From Deltaproteobacteria bacterium (GTDB lineage: Bacteria; Myxococcota_A; UBA796; UBA2385), in NCBI GenBank assembly GCA_018401435.1, contig JAGYJW010000004.1, positions 184,153 through 248,152 on the forward strand: DNA of 64,000 nt. The letters run 5' to 3'. Within the stretch, counting starts at the first letter, position 1. Every line of letters begins with the position of its first letter. The notes beneath the pieces were generated by a model. That model was not told the origin of the DNA. It did no database searches and worked only from the letters and a program-made list of their open reading frames with translations. Shown here in pieces: positions 1-8,176 of this stretch. A program made the position numbers and the translations under genes.

Positions 1-728
1 GCATCATAGAGCAGGAGCCGCCCCGACAGGGTGTCGCCCTTGCCCAGGAGGATCTTGATCGTCTCGGTGGCCTGGATGCAGCCGATGACCCCGGGCAGGA
101 TGCCCAGCACGCCGCCCTCTGCGCAGGAGGGCACCAGCCCCGGCGGCGGGGGCTCGGGGTAGAGGTCGCGGTAGTTGGGGCCTCCCCGGTAGTTGAAGAC
201 CGAGGCCTGACCCTCGAACTTGAAGATGCTGCCATAGACATTGGGCTTGCCCAGCAGCACGCAGGCGTCGTTCACCAGGTAGCGGGTGGGGAAGTTGTCG
301 GTGCCGTCCACCACCACATCGTAGGGACGCACGATGTCCAGCGCGTTTTCGGCCATCAACGCGACCGGGTGCAGATCCACCTGGCAGCGGGGGTTGATGT
401 CGAGGATGCGGGCCCGGGCGCTCTCGAGCTTGGGGCGGCCCACGGTGCTGCTGCCGTGGATGACCTGCCGCTGCAGGTTGCTCTCGTCCACGATGTCGAA
501 GTCCACGATGCCGATGCGGCCCACGCCGGCGGCGGCGAGGTAGAGCAGCAGCGGAGAGCCCAGGCCCCCCGTCCCGATGCAGAGCACGGCCGCGCCTTTA
601 AGGCGGCGCTGCCCGTCCACCCCCACCTCGTCCAGCAGCAGGTGCCGCGAATAGCGGGCGATGTCGCGGTTGTCGAGATCGGGCAGAACGCGCCCCTCAA
701 GCACATCCTGGTCGATGGCGTCGCTCAT
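1..728 (-). CDS. moeB: MoeB/ThiF-family adenylyltransferase (MoeZ-like), C-terminus outside window
   Basis: The enzyme adenylates the C-terminus of a ubiquitin-like sulfur carrier so that it can become a thiocarboxylate. The translated minus strand opens with MSDAIDQDVLEG and shows RYSRHLLLDEVG, the nucleotide-binding loop GTGGLGSPLLLYLAAAG, the acidic VDFDIVDESNLQRQ motif, DGTDNFPTRY and PSCAEGGVLG, all in family order. About 242 residues are visible, and the gene runs off the left edge, so a C-terminal rhodanese domain, as in mycobacterial MoeZ, cannot be judged. The ATG overlaps the TGA of the sulfur-carrier gene (ATGA), so the two are translationally coupled. Next to cysO, mec and cysM it most likely activates CysO. 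A molybdopterin role (MoeB) is the alternative. Confidence 0.88.
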   Translation of the reverse strand, partial: MSDAIDQDVLEGRVLPDLDNRDIARYSRHLLLDEVGVDGQRRLKGAAVLCIGTGGLGSPLLLYLAAAGVGRIGIVDFDIVDESNLQRQVIHGSSTVGRPKLESARARILDINPRCQVDLHPVALMAENALDIVRPYDVVVDGTDNFPTRYLVNDACVLLGKPNVYGSIFKFEGQASVFNYRGGPNYRDLYPEPPPPGLVPSCAEGGVLGILPGVIGCIQATETIKILLGKGDTLSGRLLLYD

Positions 729-1021
729 GCTGCCCCCCCGGCGATGCTGGGCACGATGATCAGCTCGGCGCCTTCGGTGAGGGCCGTGCCCTCCTTGTCC
801 GGCAAGAAGCGGATGTCCTCGTCGCCCAGGTAGATGTTGACGAAGCTGCGCAGCTTTCCGTCGGGGCCGCGCAGGTGCTTCTCCAGGCCGGCGTGGTCGG
901 TGGTGAGGCGTTGCAGGGCCTCGGCCACGGTGTGGCCCTGGACGGCGACGCGGGCGGCGCCCCCGGCAAAGGAGCGCAAGGCGGTGGGGATGGCGATCTG
1001 CACGGTGGGGGGGGTGGACAT
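725..1021 (-). CDS. cysO: CysO-like MoaD/ThiS-family sulfur carrier with a Gly-Gly-Ala-Ala tail
   Basis: This 98-residue ubiquitin-like sulfur carrier begins MSTPPTVQIAIP. It contains FVNIYLGDEDIRF, typical of CysO of Mycobacterium tuberculosis, and ends PSIAGGAA. The start is the ATG at 1021, with GGAG five bases upstream; a TTG sits one codon earlier. In the known pathway the terminal glycine is adenylated by MoeZ, converted to a thiocarboxylate, coupled to O-phosphoserine by CysM, and the Mec protease then releases cysteine. Here two alanines follow the Gly-Gly, so the carrier should need trimming before it can be activated. The neighbouring JAMM protease is the obvious candidate, which is an inference. 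The gene lies between mec and moeB in one minus-strand operon. Confidence 0.88.
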   Translation of the reverse strand: MSTPPTVQIAIPTALRSFAGGAARVAVQGHTVAEALQRLTTDHAGLEKHLRGPDGKLRSFVNIYLGDEDIRFLPDKEGTALTEGAELIIVPSIAGGAA

Positions 1022-1042
1022 CAACGCTCCGGTGCGGGAATT

Positions 1043-1537
1043 TCAGGGGGAGGGGAGGAGGACCAGCAGGTCGTCGAGCAGGGCGCCGCGGTCGTCCGCG
1101 AGGCGGTAGGCCCGGGTGTCGATGACCCGGGTGCGCTCGCCGTCGCCCTCGGGGCCGTCGGGGCCGTGCACCGCGGTGATGACATAGGCGGTGGCGGGCA
1201 GCGCCTGGTCGCGGTCGGCATCGGACCAGGCCGCGGGGTGGTCGGGGTGGCTGTGGTAATAGCCCAGGACCTCGTCGCCATCGGCTTCGACGGCCTGTTC
1301 GGCCCGCATCAGCCGCAGCCCGTCCACAGCGAAGCGACGGGCGGGGTCGGCCTGGTTCTCATTTTCGAGGGGCACCACCCGGCGCACGCGGCCCGCGGAC
1401 CGCTCTCCGGCGAGCAGGCCCACGACCTCGTGGGGGTAGCCCTCCACCGCGTGGGCGTGAATGCGGGCGAGGGCGCGCTCGTCGATCTCCAGGCGCTGGC
1501 CCGAGGGCCGGTGGGGGCGCGGGATGAGGCTGGACAT
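1043..1537 (-). CDS. mec: Mec-type JAMM/MPN+ zinc peptidase
   Basis: This is a 164-residue metalloprotease of the JAMM family. The catalytic Glu lies in PHEVVGLL near residue 37, and the zinc site reads HSHPDHPAAWSDAD, which matches H-x-H-x7-S-x2-D exactly. In the CysO route this enzyme hydrolyses the CysO-cysteine adduct and regenerates the carrier. The gene follows cysM by two bases and precedes cysO by about 20 bases. Because the adjacent carrier ends GGAA rather than GG, the same enzyme may also mature the carrier, as QbsD does for QbsE in Pseudomonas thioquinolobactin synthesis. That second role is inferred from gene context only. Confidence 0.88.
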   Translation of the reverse strand: MSSLIPRPHRPSGQRLEIDERALARIHAHAVEGYPHEVVGLLAGERSAGRVRRVVPLENENQADPARRFAVDGLRLMRAEQAVEADGDEVLGYYHSHPDHPAAWSDADRDQALPATAYVITAVHGPDGPEGDGERTRVIDTRAYRLADDRGALLDDLLVLLPSP

Positions 1538-1539
1538 GC

Positions 1540-2487
1540 TCAGCCGCCCAGGATGTGGGCTTCGCTGAGGTAGCGCTCGCCCCCATCGGGAAAGAGCGTC
1601 ACCACCACCCCCTCGGTGAGGGTGGAGGCGAGCTCCAGGGCGGCCCAGGCCGCGGCCCCGGCGCTGGGACCCACAAAGAGGCCCTCCTCGCGGGCGAGGC
1701 GGCGGACCAGGGCCAGGCTCTCTTCGGTGGGGGCGCCGAGGTTGAGGTCGGCCAGGCCCGGATCGTAGATGGCGGGCACCAGGGCCGTCTCCATATGCTT
1801 CAGGCCCTCCAGCCCGTGAAAGGGGGAGTCCGGCTGCACCGAAACGGCCACCACGTCGGGGTTCTGGGCCTTGAGGAAGCGCGCGGTGCCCGTGAAGGTG
1901 CCGCTGGTGCCCAGGCAGGCCACCCAGTGGGTCACCTGGCCGCCGGTGTCCCGCCAGATCTCAGGCCCCGTGCCGCGGAAGTGGGCCTGCCAATTCGCGT
2001 CATTGCTGTACTGGTCGAGGTAGAGCAGGCCCTCGGGGTCTTGCGCCGCCAGCCTGCGGGCCACCGCGATGGCCCCGTCGCTGCCCTCCAGCGGGTCGGT
2101 CTCGATGATCTCGACCCCATAGGCCCGCAGGGTGGCCTTGCGCTCGACGTTGGCGTTGGCGGGCAGGCAGAGCTTGAGCTTGTAGCCGCGCTGGGCGGCG
2201 ATCCAGCCATAGGCGATGCCGGTATTGCCCGAGGAGCTGTCGAGCAGGGTCATGCCCGGCCGCAGCCGGCCGCTGGCCTCGGCCTGCAGGATCATGGACA
2301 GGGCCGCGCGGTCCTTGACCGAGCCCCCCGGGTTGAAGGACTCCAGCTTGGCAAAGAGCTTCACGCCGGGGGCCAGCCGCCCCTCCGTCACCCGGGAGAG
2401 CTGCACCAGGGGCGTGTTCCCGACGCGGGCCAGCAGTCCGGTGAGCGGCGTGGCGTGGTGGGGGAGGGCGCGCTGCAGGGCCACCAT
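1540..2487 (-). CDS. cysM: PLP-dependent cysteine synthase, CysM type
   Basis: This is a 315-residue fold-type II PLP enzyme. It shows VGNTPLVQL near the N-terminus, the PLP-lysine motif NPGGSVKDRAAL, the phosphate/substrate loop SSSGNTGIAYG, GTSGTFTGTARFLK, and a late GPSAGAAAWAALE. The reaction transfers sulfide, or a protein thiocarboxylate, onto activated serine. With cysO, mec and moeB in the same operon, the CysO-dependent O-phosphoserine sulfhydrylase activity of mycobacterial CysM is the best assignment. A classical O-acetylserine sulfhydrylase B or cystathionine beta-synthase-like role cannot be excluded from sequence alone. The start is the ATG at 2487 with GGAG six bases upstream, and this ribosome site sits inside a predicted hairpin. 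Confidence 0.9.
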   Translation of the reverse strand: MVALQRALPHHATPLTGLLARVGNTPLVQLSRVTEGRLAPGVKLFAKLESFNPGGSVKDRAALSMILQAEASGRLRPGMTLLDSSSGNTGIAYGWIAAQRGYKLKLCLPANANVERKATLRAYGVEIIETDPLEGSDGAIAVARRLAAQDPEGLLYLDQYSNDANWQAHFRGTGPEIWRDTGGQVTHWVACLGTSGTFTGTARFLKAQNPDVVAVSVQPDSPFHGLEGLKHMETALVPAIYDPGLADLNLGAPTEESLALVRRLAREEGLFVGPSAGAAAWAALELASTLTEGVVVTLFPDGGERYLSEAHILGG

Positions 2488-2493
2488 GGCTAT

Positions 2494-2514
2494 CTCCTAC
2501 CAAAAAGGTGGGAG
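2494..2514 (-). promoter_or_regulatory. Hairpin that would bury the cysM Shine-Dalgarno
   Basis: On the minus strand CTCCCACC, five T bases and GGTAGGAG form an eight-pair stem with one G-U wobble and a five-base loop. The GGAG in the 3' arm is the ribosome-binding site of cysM, six bases before its ATG. Folding would block translation of the first gene of the operon. It could be a simple translational switch or coincidence. No aptamer-like sequence was recognised around it. Confidence 0.35.
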
Positions 2515-2549
2515 TTAGCTACCCCGGGCGCAGAAGCTTGCAAGGGCGC

Positions 2550-4415
2550 TCAGCGGCTCTCGATGCGCGGCTGCCCCGCCAAGGCGCTCGACAGAAAGTC
2601 CCCATAGGCCTTGGCTGCCGCTGGATCCTGGAAGATCGCGAAGTGGTCCTGGTCGGGGTACTGCAGCACCCCGCCGGTCACCCGGCTGCCGTCATAGGCG
2701 ACGATATTGCCGTCCAGGGGCAGGCCCTCGCCCCGGGGATCCACGAATTCCTGGGCCTCCCAGGTCTGGCCGATGGGGGCGAGGATCGGGATGTGGGCTG
2801 CGGCCGCCAGGGCGCCCACGGTGGAGGGCGGCGTGTGCACATCCTGCAGGCCGTGGATCACCAGCACATGGGCCGGGGTGGTGGCATAGGGCTGGGCGGC
2901 GTGAAACCAGGCGTCGGCGTAGTTCAGGGGGTCGGTGGCCTCGGCCACGAATTGCACCATGCCCACCACAGGGTGCATCAGGTCCAGCTCTTCGCCTGGC
3001 GCAAAAGCGAGGGCAGAGCTTAGCAATCCTTGGATGTCGAAGTCCCCGGCGTCGCGTTCGATGATGGAGACGGACAGCCCGCCGCCGCCGCCAGAGAGCA
3101 CCACCGCCTTGACCCCGGGGCCAAAGAAGGGGGCCGCGATGATGCCGATCTCGGCGCCGTGGCTGTGGCCCAGGTAGGCGACCCGGTCCGGGTCCAGGGT
3201 GGCGGTGAAGCCGCCGGGGCCGCTGAGCTGGGTGGCCTGGTGGCTGAGCAGGCGGGTCAGCCAGATCTGCTCCAAGGCGGCCTGGCGGAAGGTGGCGCGG
3301 CCGGACTCGGGGTTGAGGTAGTTGAAGCTCAACAGCTCGACATTGCCGCCCTGGTAGCGGTCTCCGTGGAAGGGCAAGGAGATGCCCAGGCCGGCGATAC
3401 CCCGGTCGGCCAGCACGCTGGCGACCTCCATCGGGCTGCGAGAGTTGGCGAAGGTCCAGCGATCTCCACCGGTGCCATGGCCATAGACCACAACGGGCCA
3501 GCCCGCCGTCGGCATGGTCTTGCCCCGGGGGATGGTCAGGGTGAATTCCACGGCGTCCAGGTTGACCAGGGTGGGCCAGCCGCGGTCATCCAGCAGAAAG
3601 CCCCCGCCCTGGGTGGTGTAGGGGGCCTGCCCCTGCTGCCAGATGGGGACGCGCACCACGCCGCTATAGGCCTGGTAGCGGTCATTTCCCCACCCATAGG
3701 TCAACGTCGGGTCCGGAGGGGTCAGGGGCAGGGCCTCGTCCATGCGGGCCACGATCCAGGCCATGTCGGAGGTGGCGTCCTGGGTGGTAAACTGGGTGGC
3801 AAAGGCGACGGAGGCCGCGTCCACATCCAGGCTGAACAAGGTCTCGACCAGGCCCCGCCACTGGGCGCTGTCGGGGTGGCCGGGGGCGAGGCTGTCGGTG
3901 AAGCTGCTGCCGTCGGCCAGGGTGGGCGGGCTGAAGGGGTCCGTGCCCAGGACCAGGGCGTAGCGGGTGGCCGAGCGCAGGGGCAGGCCCCACACCGGCT
4001 GGATGGCCAGCAGGTTCTCGGGCTGCCAGTTGGTGGCCTCCTGTTGGAAGTCCCAGCGGAGGGGGATGGTCCGGCCCCGCTCCGGCGACCGTGGGTCGAT
4101 GTCCAGCAGGTAGAGGCCGTTTTCAGGGTCCAGGCTCTGCGTGGGGTCGGGCAGCGCCGCAAGGTCGAGGGGCCGGTCGAAGCGCAGGTAGATGGGGCTG
4201 TTGATGCCATAGCCGTCCAGCAGCTCGCCCTCGCGCAATATGGAGTCTACGAGCCCATTCTCACCCTGTTTGGGGAAGCCGGTGAGGTCGGGATGCCCCC
4301 CCTTGCTGCGGCTGTCGCTGGGCCAGGGGCGGTCGAAGAAGCCCTCTCCTGCGATGAGGGGCACGGGGCCGTCGGGCGCGGGTGCGCAGGCGGCCATCGC
4401 GAGGAGCAGGAGCAT
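2550..4415 (-). CDS. Lipoprotein alpha/beta hydrolase (lipase-like)
   Basis: This is a 621-residue predicted outer-membrane lipoprotein. Starting at the ATG at 4415, the protein begins MLLLLAMAACAPAP, a very short signal with lipobox MAAC; an upstream in-frame ATG (4493) would put an unlikely leader in front. The C-terminal half has an alpha/beta-hydrolase core: YGHGTGG (probable oxyanion region) and the nucleophile elbow LGHSHGAEIG (G-x-S-x-G). Candidate Asp and His lie in GLQDVHTPP and YPDQDHFAIF. The architecture resembles extracellular lipoprotein lipases such as VolA/Pla-1, but the exact family is not certain. The substrate is unknown. It ends 62 bases before cysM and may be transcribed with it. 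Confidence 0.75.
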   Translation of the reverse strand: MLLLLAMAACAPAPDGPVPLIAGEGFFDRPWPSDSRSKGGHPDLTGFPKQGENGLVDSILREGELLDGYGINSPIYLRFDRPLDLAALPDPTQSLDPENGLYLLDIDPRSPERGRTIPLRWDFQQEATNWQPENLLAIQPVWGLPLRSATRYALVLGTDPFSPPTLADGSSFTDSLAPGHPDSAQWRGLVETLFSLDVDAASVAFATQFTTQDATSDMAWIVARMDEALPLTPPDPTLTYGWGNDRYQAYSGVVRVPIWQQGQAPYTTQGGGFLLDDRGWPTLVNLDAVEFTLTIPRGKTMPTAGWPVVVYGHGTGGDRWTFANSRSPMEVASVLADRGIAGLGISLPFHGDRYQGGNVELLSFNYLNPESGRATFRQAALEQIWLTRLLSHQATQLSGPGGFTATLDPDRVAYLGHSHGAEIGIIAAPFFGPGVKAVVLSGGGGGLSVSIIERDAGDFDIQGLLSSALAFAPGEELDLMHPVVGMVQFVAEATDPLNYADAWFHAAQPYATTPAHVLVIHGLQDVHTPPSTVGALAAAAHIPILAPIGQTWEAQEFVDPRGEGLPLDGNIVAYDGSRVTGGVLQYPDQDHFAIFQDPAAAKAYGDFLSSALAGQPRIESR

Positions 4416-4480
4416 GGACGGGCCCGGTGAAAGGGTTGAGGGGAGGTTATCCGGGGGAGGCCCTCCCTGCTGGAGCCGGG

Positions 4481-5458
4481 TTGTCCGACGCATTCCAGGT
4501 CCTCGAAGACTGCCCCGACTGCCGGGTGGAGGGGGCGGTGGTGGCCCTGGTCGACCCCGACGAGGCCCAAGGGGTGTCCTTGTCGGCCCGCTGTCGGCTC
4601 TGCGGGCGCCGCGAGCGCATGGGCCGCCTGCGCCGCGCCGGTCAGCTCTTTCGCAGCAGCGCCGACGTGATCGCCGCCCTGGGGCGTTGGGCCGAACAGG
4701 AGGGCCAGGCCGATGTCGCCCTGTTCTGCGCCATCAATATGGACGGGCTGCGACCCGAACAGGTCGCGCAGCGGGTGCTGCGCCAAGAGCGGGTGGCCAC
4801 CAGCTTTGACGTGGTGGCCTTCCTCTTTCCTGGAATGGCCGCCGCCATGGGGGGCGCCGACCCCGAAGACGACCCCTTCGCCCCCACCCGCAGCACCGAC
4901 GCCTTGCCCCGCGGTTGGCCCGACCAGCCCGAGCCCGACGGGCAGGCGCCCGACGCCCCGGCGCAAGAGAGCGGACGGCTCGATGACGGTCTGCCCGATG
5001 GCTGGCCCGATCCGGTGGCCGATCCCAGCGCCGCCGCCGAGCCCGCCGATGACAGCACCCGCACAGCCGTGCGCGCCTTGGCCGCGGTCATCCTGGCCGA
5101 CGGCCTGGTGAGCCCCCGCGAGAAGCGCATGCTGGAGCGGATTTGCGCCCGCGCTGGCTACCCCCCTCCCAGCGACGCCGACCTTCGGGCCTGGCGCCCC
5201 GGCGAGCTGGATCTCCCCGAGAACCCCGAAGCCGTGCTGGACGCCATGGTGGCCCTGGCCCATGTCGACCGGCAGCGCGATGGGTCGGAGTGGCGCGTGG
5301 TGCGTGAATTCGCCCGAGCCTGGGGCTATCCCCTGGCTGATCTCGAGCGGCGGGGCCAGCGGGCCCAGGCCGAGTCCTCCCTCCCCACCGATCGCCTGGT
5401 CGGGGCGCTCCAGCGCATCCTGGTGCGCGCCCCCCGCCGCGGCCCCGGAGCCTCATGA
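4481..5458 (+). CDS. Zinc-ribbon plus TerB-like domain protein
   Basis: The predicted protein has about 325 residues. A pair of CxxC knuckles near the N-terminus (CPDC then CRLC) suggests a zinc ribbon. A middle segment is rich in Asp and Pro and looks disordered, with three repeats around LP-x-GWPD. The last 120 residues (AVILADGLVSPREKRMLERI and following) resemble TerB/tellurite-resistance helical domains. The start chosen is the TTG at 4481 with GGAG five bases upstream, because this avoids overlap with the divergent lipoprotein gene. An ATG at 4382 would add 33 low-complexity residues. Its stop overlaps the ATG of moxR (ATGA), so it is probably the first gene of the MoxR operon. Its function is unknown. 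Confidence 0.7.
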   Translation: MSDAFQVLEDCPDCRVEGAVVALVDPDEAQGVSLSARCRLCGRRERMGRLRRAGQLFRSSADVIAALGRWAEQEGQADVALFCAINMDGLRPEQVAQRVLRQERVATSFDVVAFLFPGMAAAMGGADPEDDPFAPTRSTDALPRGWPDQPEPDGQAPDAPAQESGRLDDGLPDGWPDPVADPSAAAEPADDSTRTAVRALAAVILADGLVSPREKRMLERICARAGYPPPSDADLRAWRPGELDLPENPEAVLDAMVALAHVDRQRDGSEWRVVREFARAWGYPLADLERRGQRAQAESSLPTDRLVGALQRILVRAPRRGPGAS

Positions 5459-6426
5459 CGCCCTCCCTCTCGTCCCCCACCGACCCCCGCCGCGCCGCCC
5501 AGGTCCAGCAGTTCGGCCAGGAGTTCCAGCTGGTGCTGGACAATGTCGGCAAGGTCATCAAGGGCAAGCAGGATGTGGTGCGCCGCCTGCTGCTGTGCAT
5601 GACGGCCCGGGGCCATGTGCTGCTCAAGGATGTGCCGGGCACGGGCAAGACCATGCTGGCCCGCAGCATCGCCGCCAGCGTGCGCCTGGGCTTCTCCCGC
5701 ATCCAGTTCACGCCGGATCTGCTGCCCATGGATGTCACGGGCAGCAATGTCTTCAACCTGCGCAGCAAGTCCTTCGAATTCCAGCCGGGGCCGGTCTTCA
5801 CCAACATCCTGCTGGCCGACGAGATCAACCGGGCCACCCCCAAGACCCAGTCCGCCCTGCTGGAGGTGATGGCCGAGGGGCAGATCACGGTGGAGGGCAA
5901 GACCCACCGGCTGCCGCCCCCTTTCCTGGTCATCGCGACGATGAACCCGCTGGACCACCAGGGCACCTATGTGCTTCCGGCGGCCCAGATGGACCGCTTC
6001 GCCATGCAGCTCACCATGGGCTTCCCGCCACCCGACGCCGAGATGGAGATGCTGGATGTGCACCTGTCCGAGCGCCCGCCGGTCGATGACCTGGTCAGCG
6101 TGCTCACCCAGGAGCGCTTCTTGGAGTGGCAGGCCATGGTGCCGCGCATCTTCATCGGCGAGCAGGTCAAGGCCTACCTGGTGACCCTGGCCAACGCGAT
6201 CCGCGGGGACTCCCGATGCCTCGCGCCGCCGTCGCCGCGCTCGGTCTTGATGCTGGCCCGGGTGGCCCAGGCCCACGCCCTGGCCGAGGGTCGCGACTTC
6301 ACCTCTCCCACCGATGTGCAGGCGGTGGCCGCCGATGTTCTGGCCCACCGGCTGGTCATCTCGGGGGATGAGACGGGCCATGCCTATGTCGCCGAGATGA
6401 TCTCCCAGGTCGACGTGCCGGCCTAG
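5455..6426 (+). CDS. moxR: MoxR-family AAA+ ATPase
   Basis: The 323-residue product has Walker A DVPGTGKTML, Walker B ILLADEINRA, sensor-1 region VIATMNPLDHQGTY and an arginine-finger stretch around AQMDRFAMQL. MoxR ATPases act as chaperone-like factors that assemble or activate protein complexes, nearly always together with DUF58 or VWA-domain partners. Here the next gene, five bases on, encodes a DUF58 protein, and the preceding gene overlaps by four bases. The target of the complex is not known from the sequence. Cell-envelope stress or assembly roles are usual for this family. Confidence 0.92.
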   Translation: MTPSLSSPTDPRRAAQVQQFGQEFQLVLDNVGKVIKGKQDVVRRLLLCMTARGHVLLKDVPGTGKTMLARSIAASVRLGFSRIQFTPDLLPMDVTGSNVFNLRSKSFEFQPGPVFTNILLADEINRATPKTQSALLEVMAEGQITVEGKTHRLPPPFLVIATMNPLDHQGTYVLPAAQMDRFAMQLTMGFPPPDAEMEMLDVHLSERPPVDDLVSVLTQERFLEWQAMVPRIFIGEQVKAYLVTLANAIRGDSRCLAPPSPRSVLMLARVAQAHALAEGRDFTSPTDVQAVAADVLAHRLVISGDETGHAYVAEMISQVDVPA

Positions 6427-6430
6427 TCCG

Positions 6431-8176
6431 ATGCGCACCCCCCACCCCTTGTGGAGCGCCGGTGGCATCGCGGCCAATGGCTGCGGGCTCTTCCTGCTGC
6501 CCTTCATCGTGGGGGGCGCCGCCAGCCTCTTCCTGGAGACCAGCGAGGTCGAGGAGACCGGCGGGGTGCTGCTGCTGCTGGCCCTGCTCTTCGTGTTGCC
6601 GCCCCTGGCCCTGCAGGCGGTGGGCGTTGTGGTAAAAGTCGGCCGTGAACGTGTATTTTTGAAGAAGGCGGGGCGGCTGACCTTTGCCGACACCCTGGCC
6701 TCTGCCCACCGTCACCTGCGGGTGGTCACCCCCCGGGGCTGGGCGGCCCTGGTGACGGGCCTCACCTTCGTCCTGCTCAGCCTGGGCTTCAAGTGGGCCA
6801 GCCTGGGCATGCTCGCGGTGCTCAGCCTGCTGCTCTTCTATGGGGTGCTGGGGGCGGCCAGCTTCTTGTCCACCTTTCAGGTCCGCACCTTTCAGCGCGG
6901 CCTGGGCCGCGGTCGGGCGGGCATCCGGCGCGAGCTGTCGCCCGCGGTGGTGCTGGCGGGAGAGGAGGCCGAGGAGCGCTTGCACCTGATGCGGGTGCCG
7001 GTGCCGGCGGGCTTCACCCTGCTCATCGAAGACGAGAACCCGCCCGAGCTGGAGACCGAGAGCCGCTACGCGGTGGGCGCGGGCACCCGAAAGAAGGAGG
7101 TCACCCTGAGCGGGCGCCTGCGCAAGACCCCGCGGGGGCTGCACCGCCTGGGACCGGCCCGCATCTGGTTTCAGGACGCCTTGGGCTTCACCCGCATGAG
7201 CGTGGCCTCCCTCGCCACCGCCGAGCTGAAGGTGCTGCCCCGCTTTCGGCCCCTCGACATCCTGTCGCCGCCCAGAAGCCGCCTGGAAGCCCCCGATGTG
7301 CTCACCCGGCCCCACCGATTCGCCAACGAGGACCACTTCCGCTTCAAGGAGTATATGGCCGGCGACGACACCCGCCGCATCCACTGGCGGCTGTCCATCC
7401 GCACCGGGCAGCTTCAAGTGCGCCAGCCCGAGACCCGGGAGGCCACCACCCGCCAGGTGGTGCTGGTGCTGGACAGCTATCTGCCCAAGGGGCGCATGCT
7501 CGAAGACGCCGTGGGCATGGGGCGCATCCTGGACTCCCTGGTGGAGTGTTGGATCTCGCTGGCCTCGGAGCTGACCGAGCGCGGCGACCGGGTGACCCTG
7601 GTGGCAGCCGTCGACAATGGGCGCGGCATCACGGTGGTCGAGCGCCTGGCGGGCGATGGCAGCGACCCGCGGCGCTGGCAGGACACCGGCGCCCGGGTCC
7701 GCTGGCAAGGGGAGATGGACCTGCCGCGGGTGGTGGGCACCCTGGGCAGCGGCGTTCACGCGGTGGCGGTGACGGCCCGCTTCTTTCCGCCCCCGCCCGA
7801 CGCCCTCCAGGGCGGCGCCGATCTGACCTGGGTGCACCTGCCCCCCGAGGTCGCCCTGGGTCCGCCCGAGCCCCCCTTCTGGCAGGTGCTGGTGGGGCCG
7901 GGTCCGGGCGCCCCCCTGCGCCTGCTCTTGGGCCTGGTGCGCCTGCCCGCCCCGGCCGGAAGCGAAGAGAACGGGCTGTCCAAGCAGCTCAACAACTTCT
8001 GGCGCGCCTGGCGGGGCTGGTCGGCCCGGGCCCGGCTGCGCAGCCTGGCCCGCCGCGAAGGGCAGCGCACCCGCAGCGCCCTGGAGCAGCGGGGGGACAC
8101 CCTCTATGTGATCGAGCCCGGGGCCCATGGTCACACCCTGCGCGGCCTCAGCGCCGGCAAGGCAGGCGCCCCATGA
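6431..8176 (+). CDS. DUF58 membrane protein, MoxR partner
   Basis: This is a 581-residue protein with about four hydrophobic helices in the first 150 residues, followed by a soluble region. The DUF58 signature is present as YMAGDDTRRIHWRLSIRTG and LQVRQPE near residue 320. After it comes a VWA-like strand (VVLVLDSYLPKG) in which the metal-binding DxSxS is not intact. DUF58 proteins are the standard partner of MoxR ATPases. The gene starts five bases after moxR and its stop overlaps the next gene's ATG, so all four genes form one transcription unit. Confidence 0.88.
   Translation: MRTPHPLWSAGGIAANGCGLFLLPFIVGGAASLFLETSEVEETGGVLLLLALLFVLPPLALQAVGVVVKVGRERVFLKKAGRLTFADTLASAHRHLRVVTPRGWAALVTGLTFVLLSLGFKWASLGMLAVLSLLLFYGVLGAASFLSTFQVRTFQRGLGRGRAGIRRELSPAVVLAGEEAEERLHLMRVPVPAGFTLLIEDENPPELETESRYAVGAGTRKKEVTLSGRLRKTPRGLHRLGPARIWFQDALGFTRMSVASLATAELKVLPRFRPLDILSPPRSRLEAPDVLTRPHRFANEDHFRFKEYMAGDDTRRIHWRLSIRTGQLQVRQPETREATTRQVVLVLDSYLPKGRMLEDAVGMGRILDSLVECWISLASELTERGDRVTLVAAVDNGRGITVVERLAGDGSDPRRWQDTGARVRWQGEMDLPRVVGTLGSGVHAVAVTARFFPPPPDALQGGADLTWVHLPPEVALGPPEPPFWQVLVGPGPGAPLRLLLGLVRLPAPAGSEENGLSKQLNNFWRAWRGWSARARLRSLARREGQRTRSALEQRGDTLYVIEPGAHGHTLRGLSAGKAGAP

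Noticed and set aside
2550..4415. Cutinase or tannase assignment for the lipoprotein hydrolase
   Set aside because: Only general alpha/beta-hydrolase motifs are visible, so a specific substrate would be guesswork.
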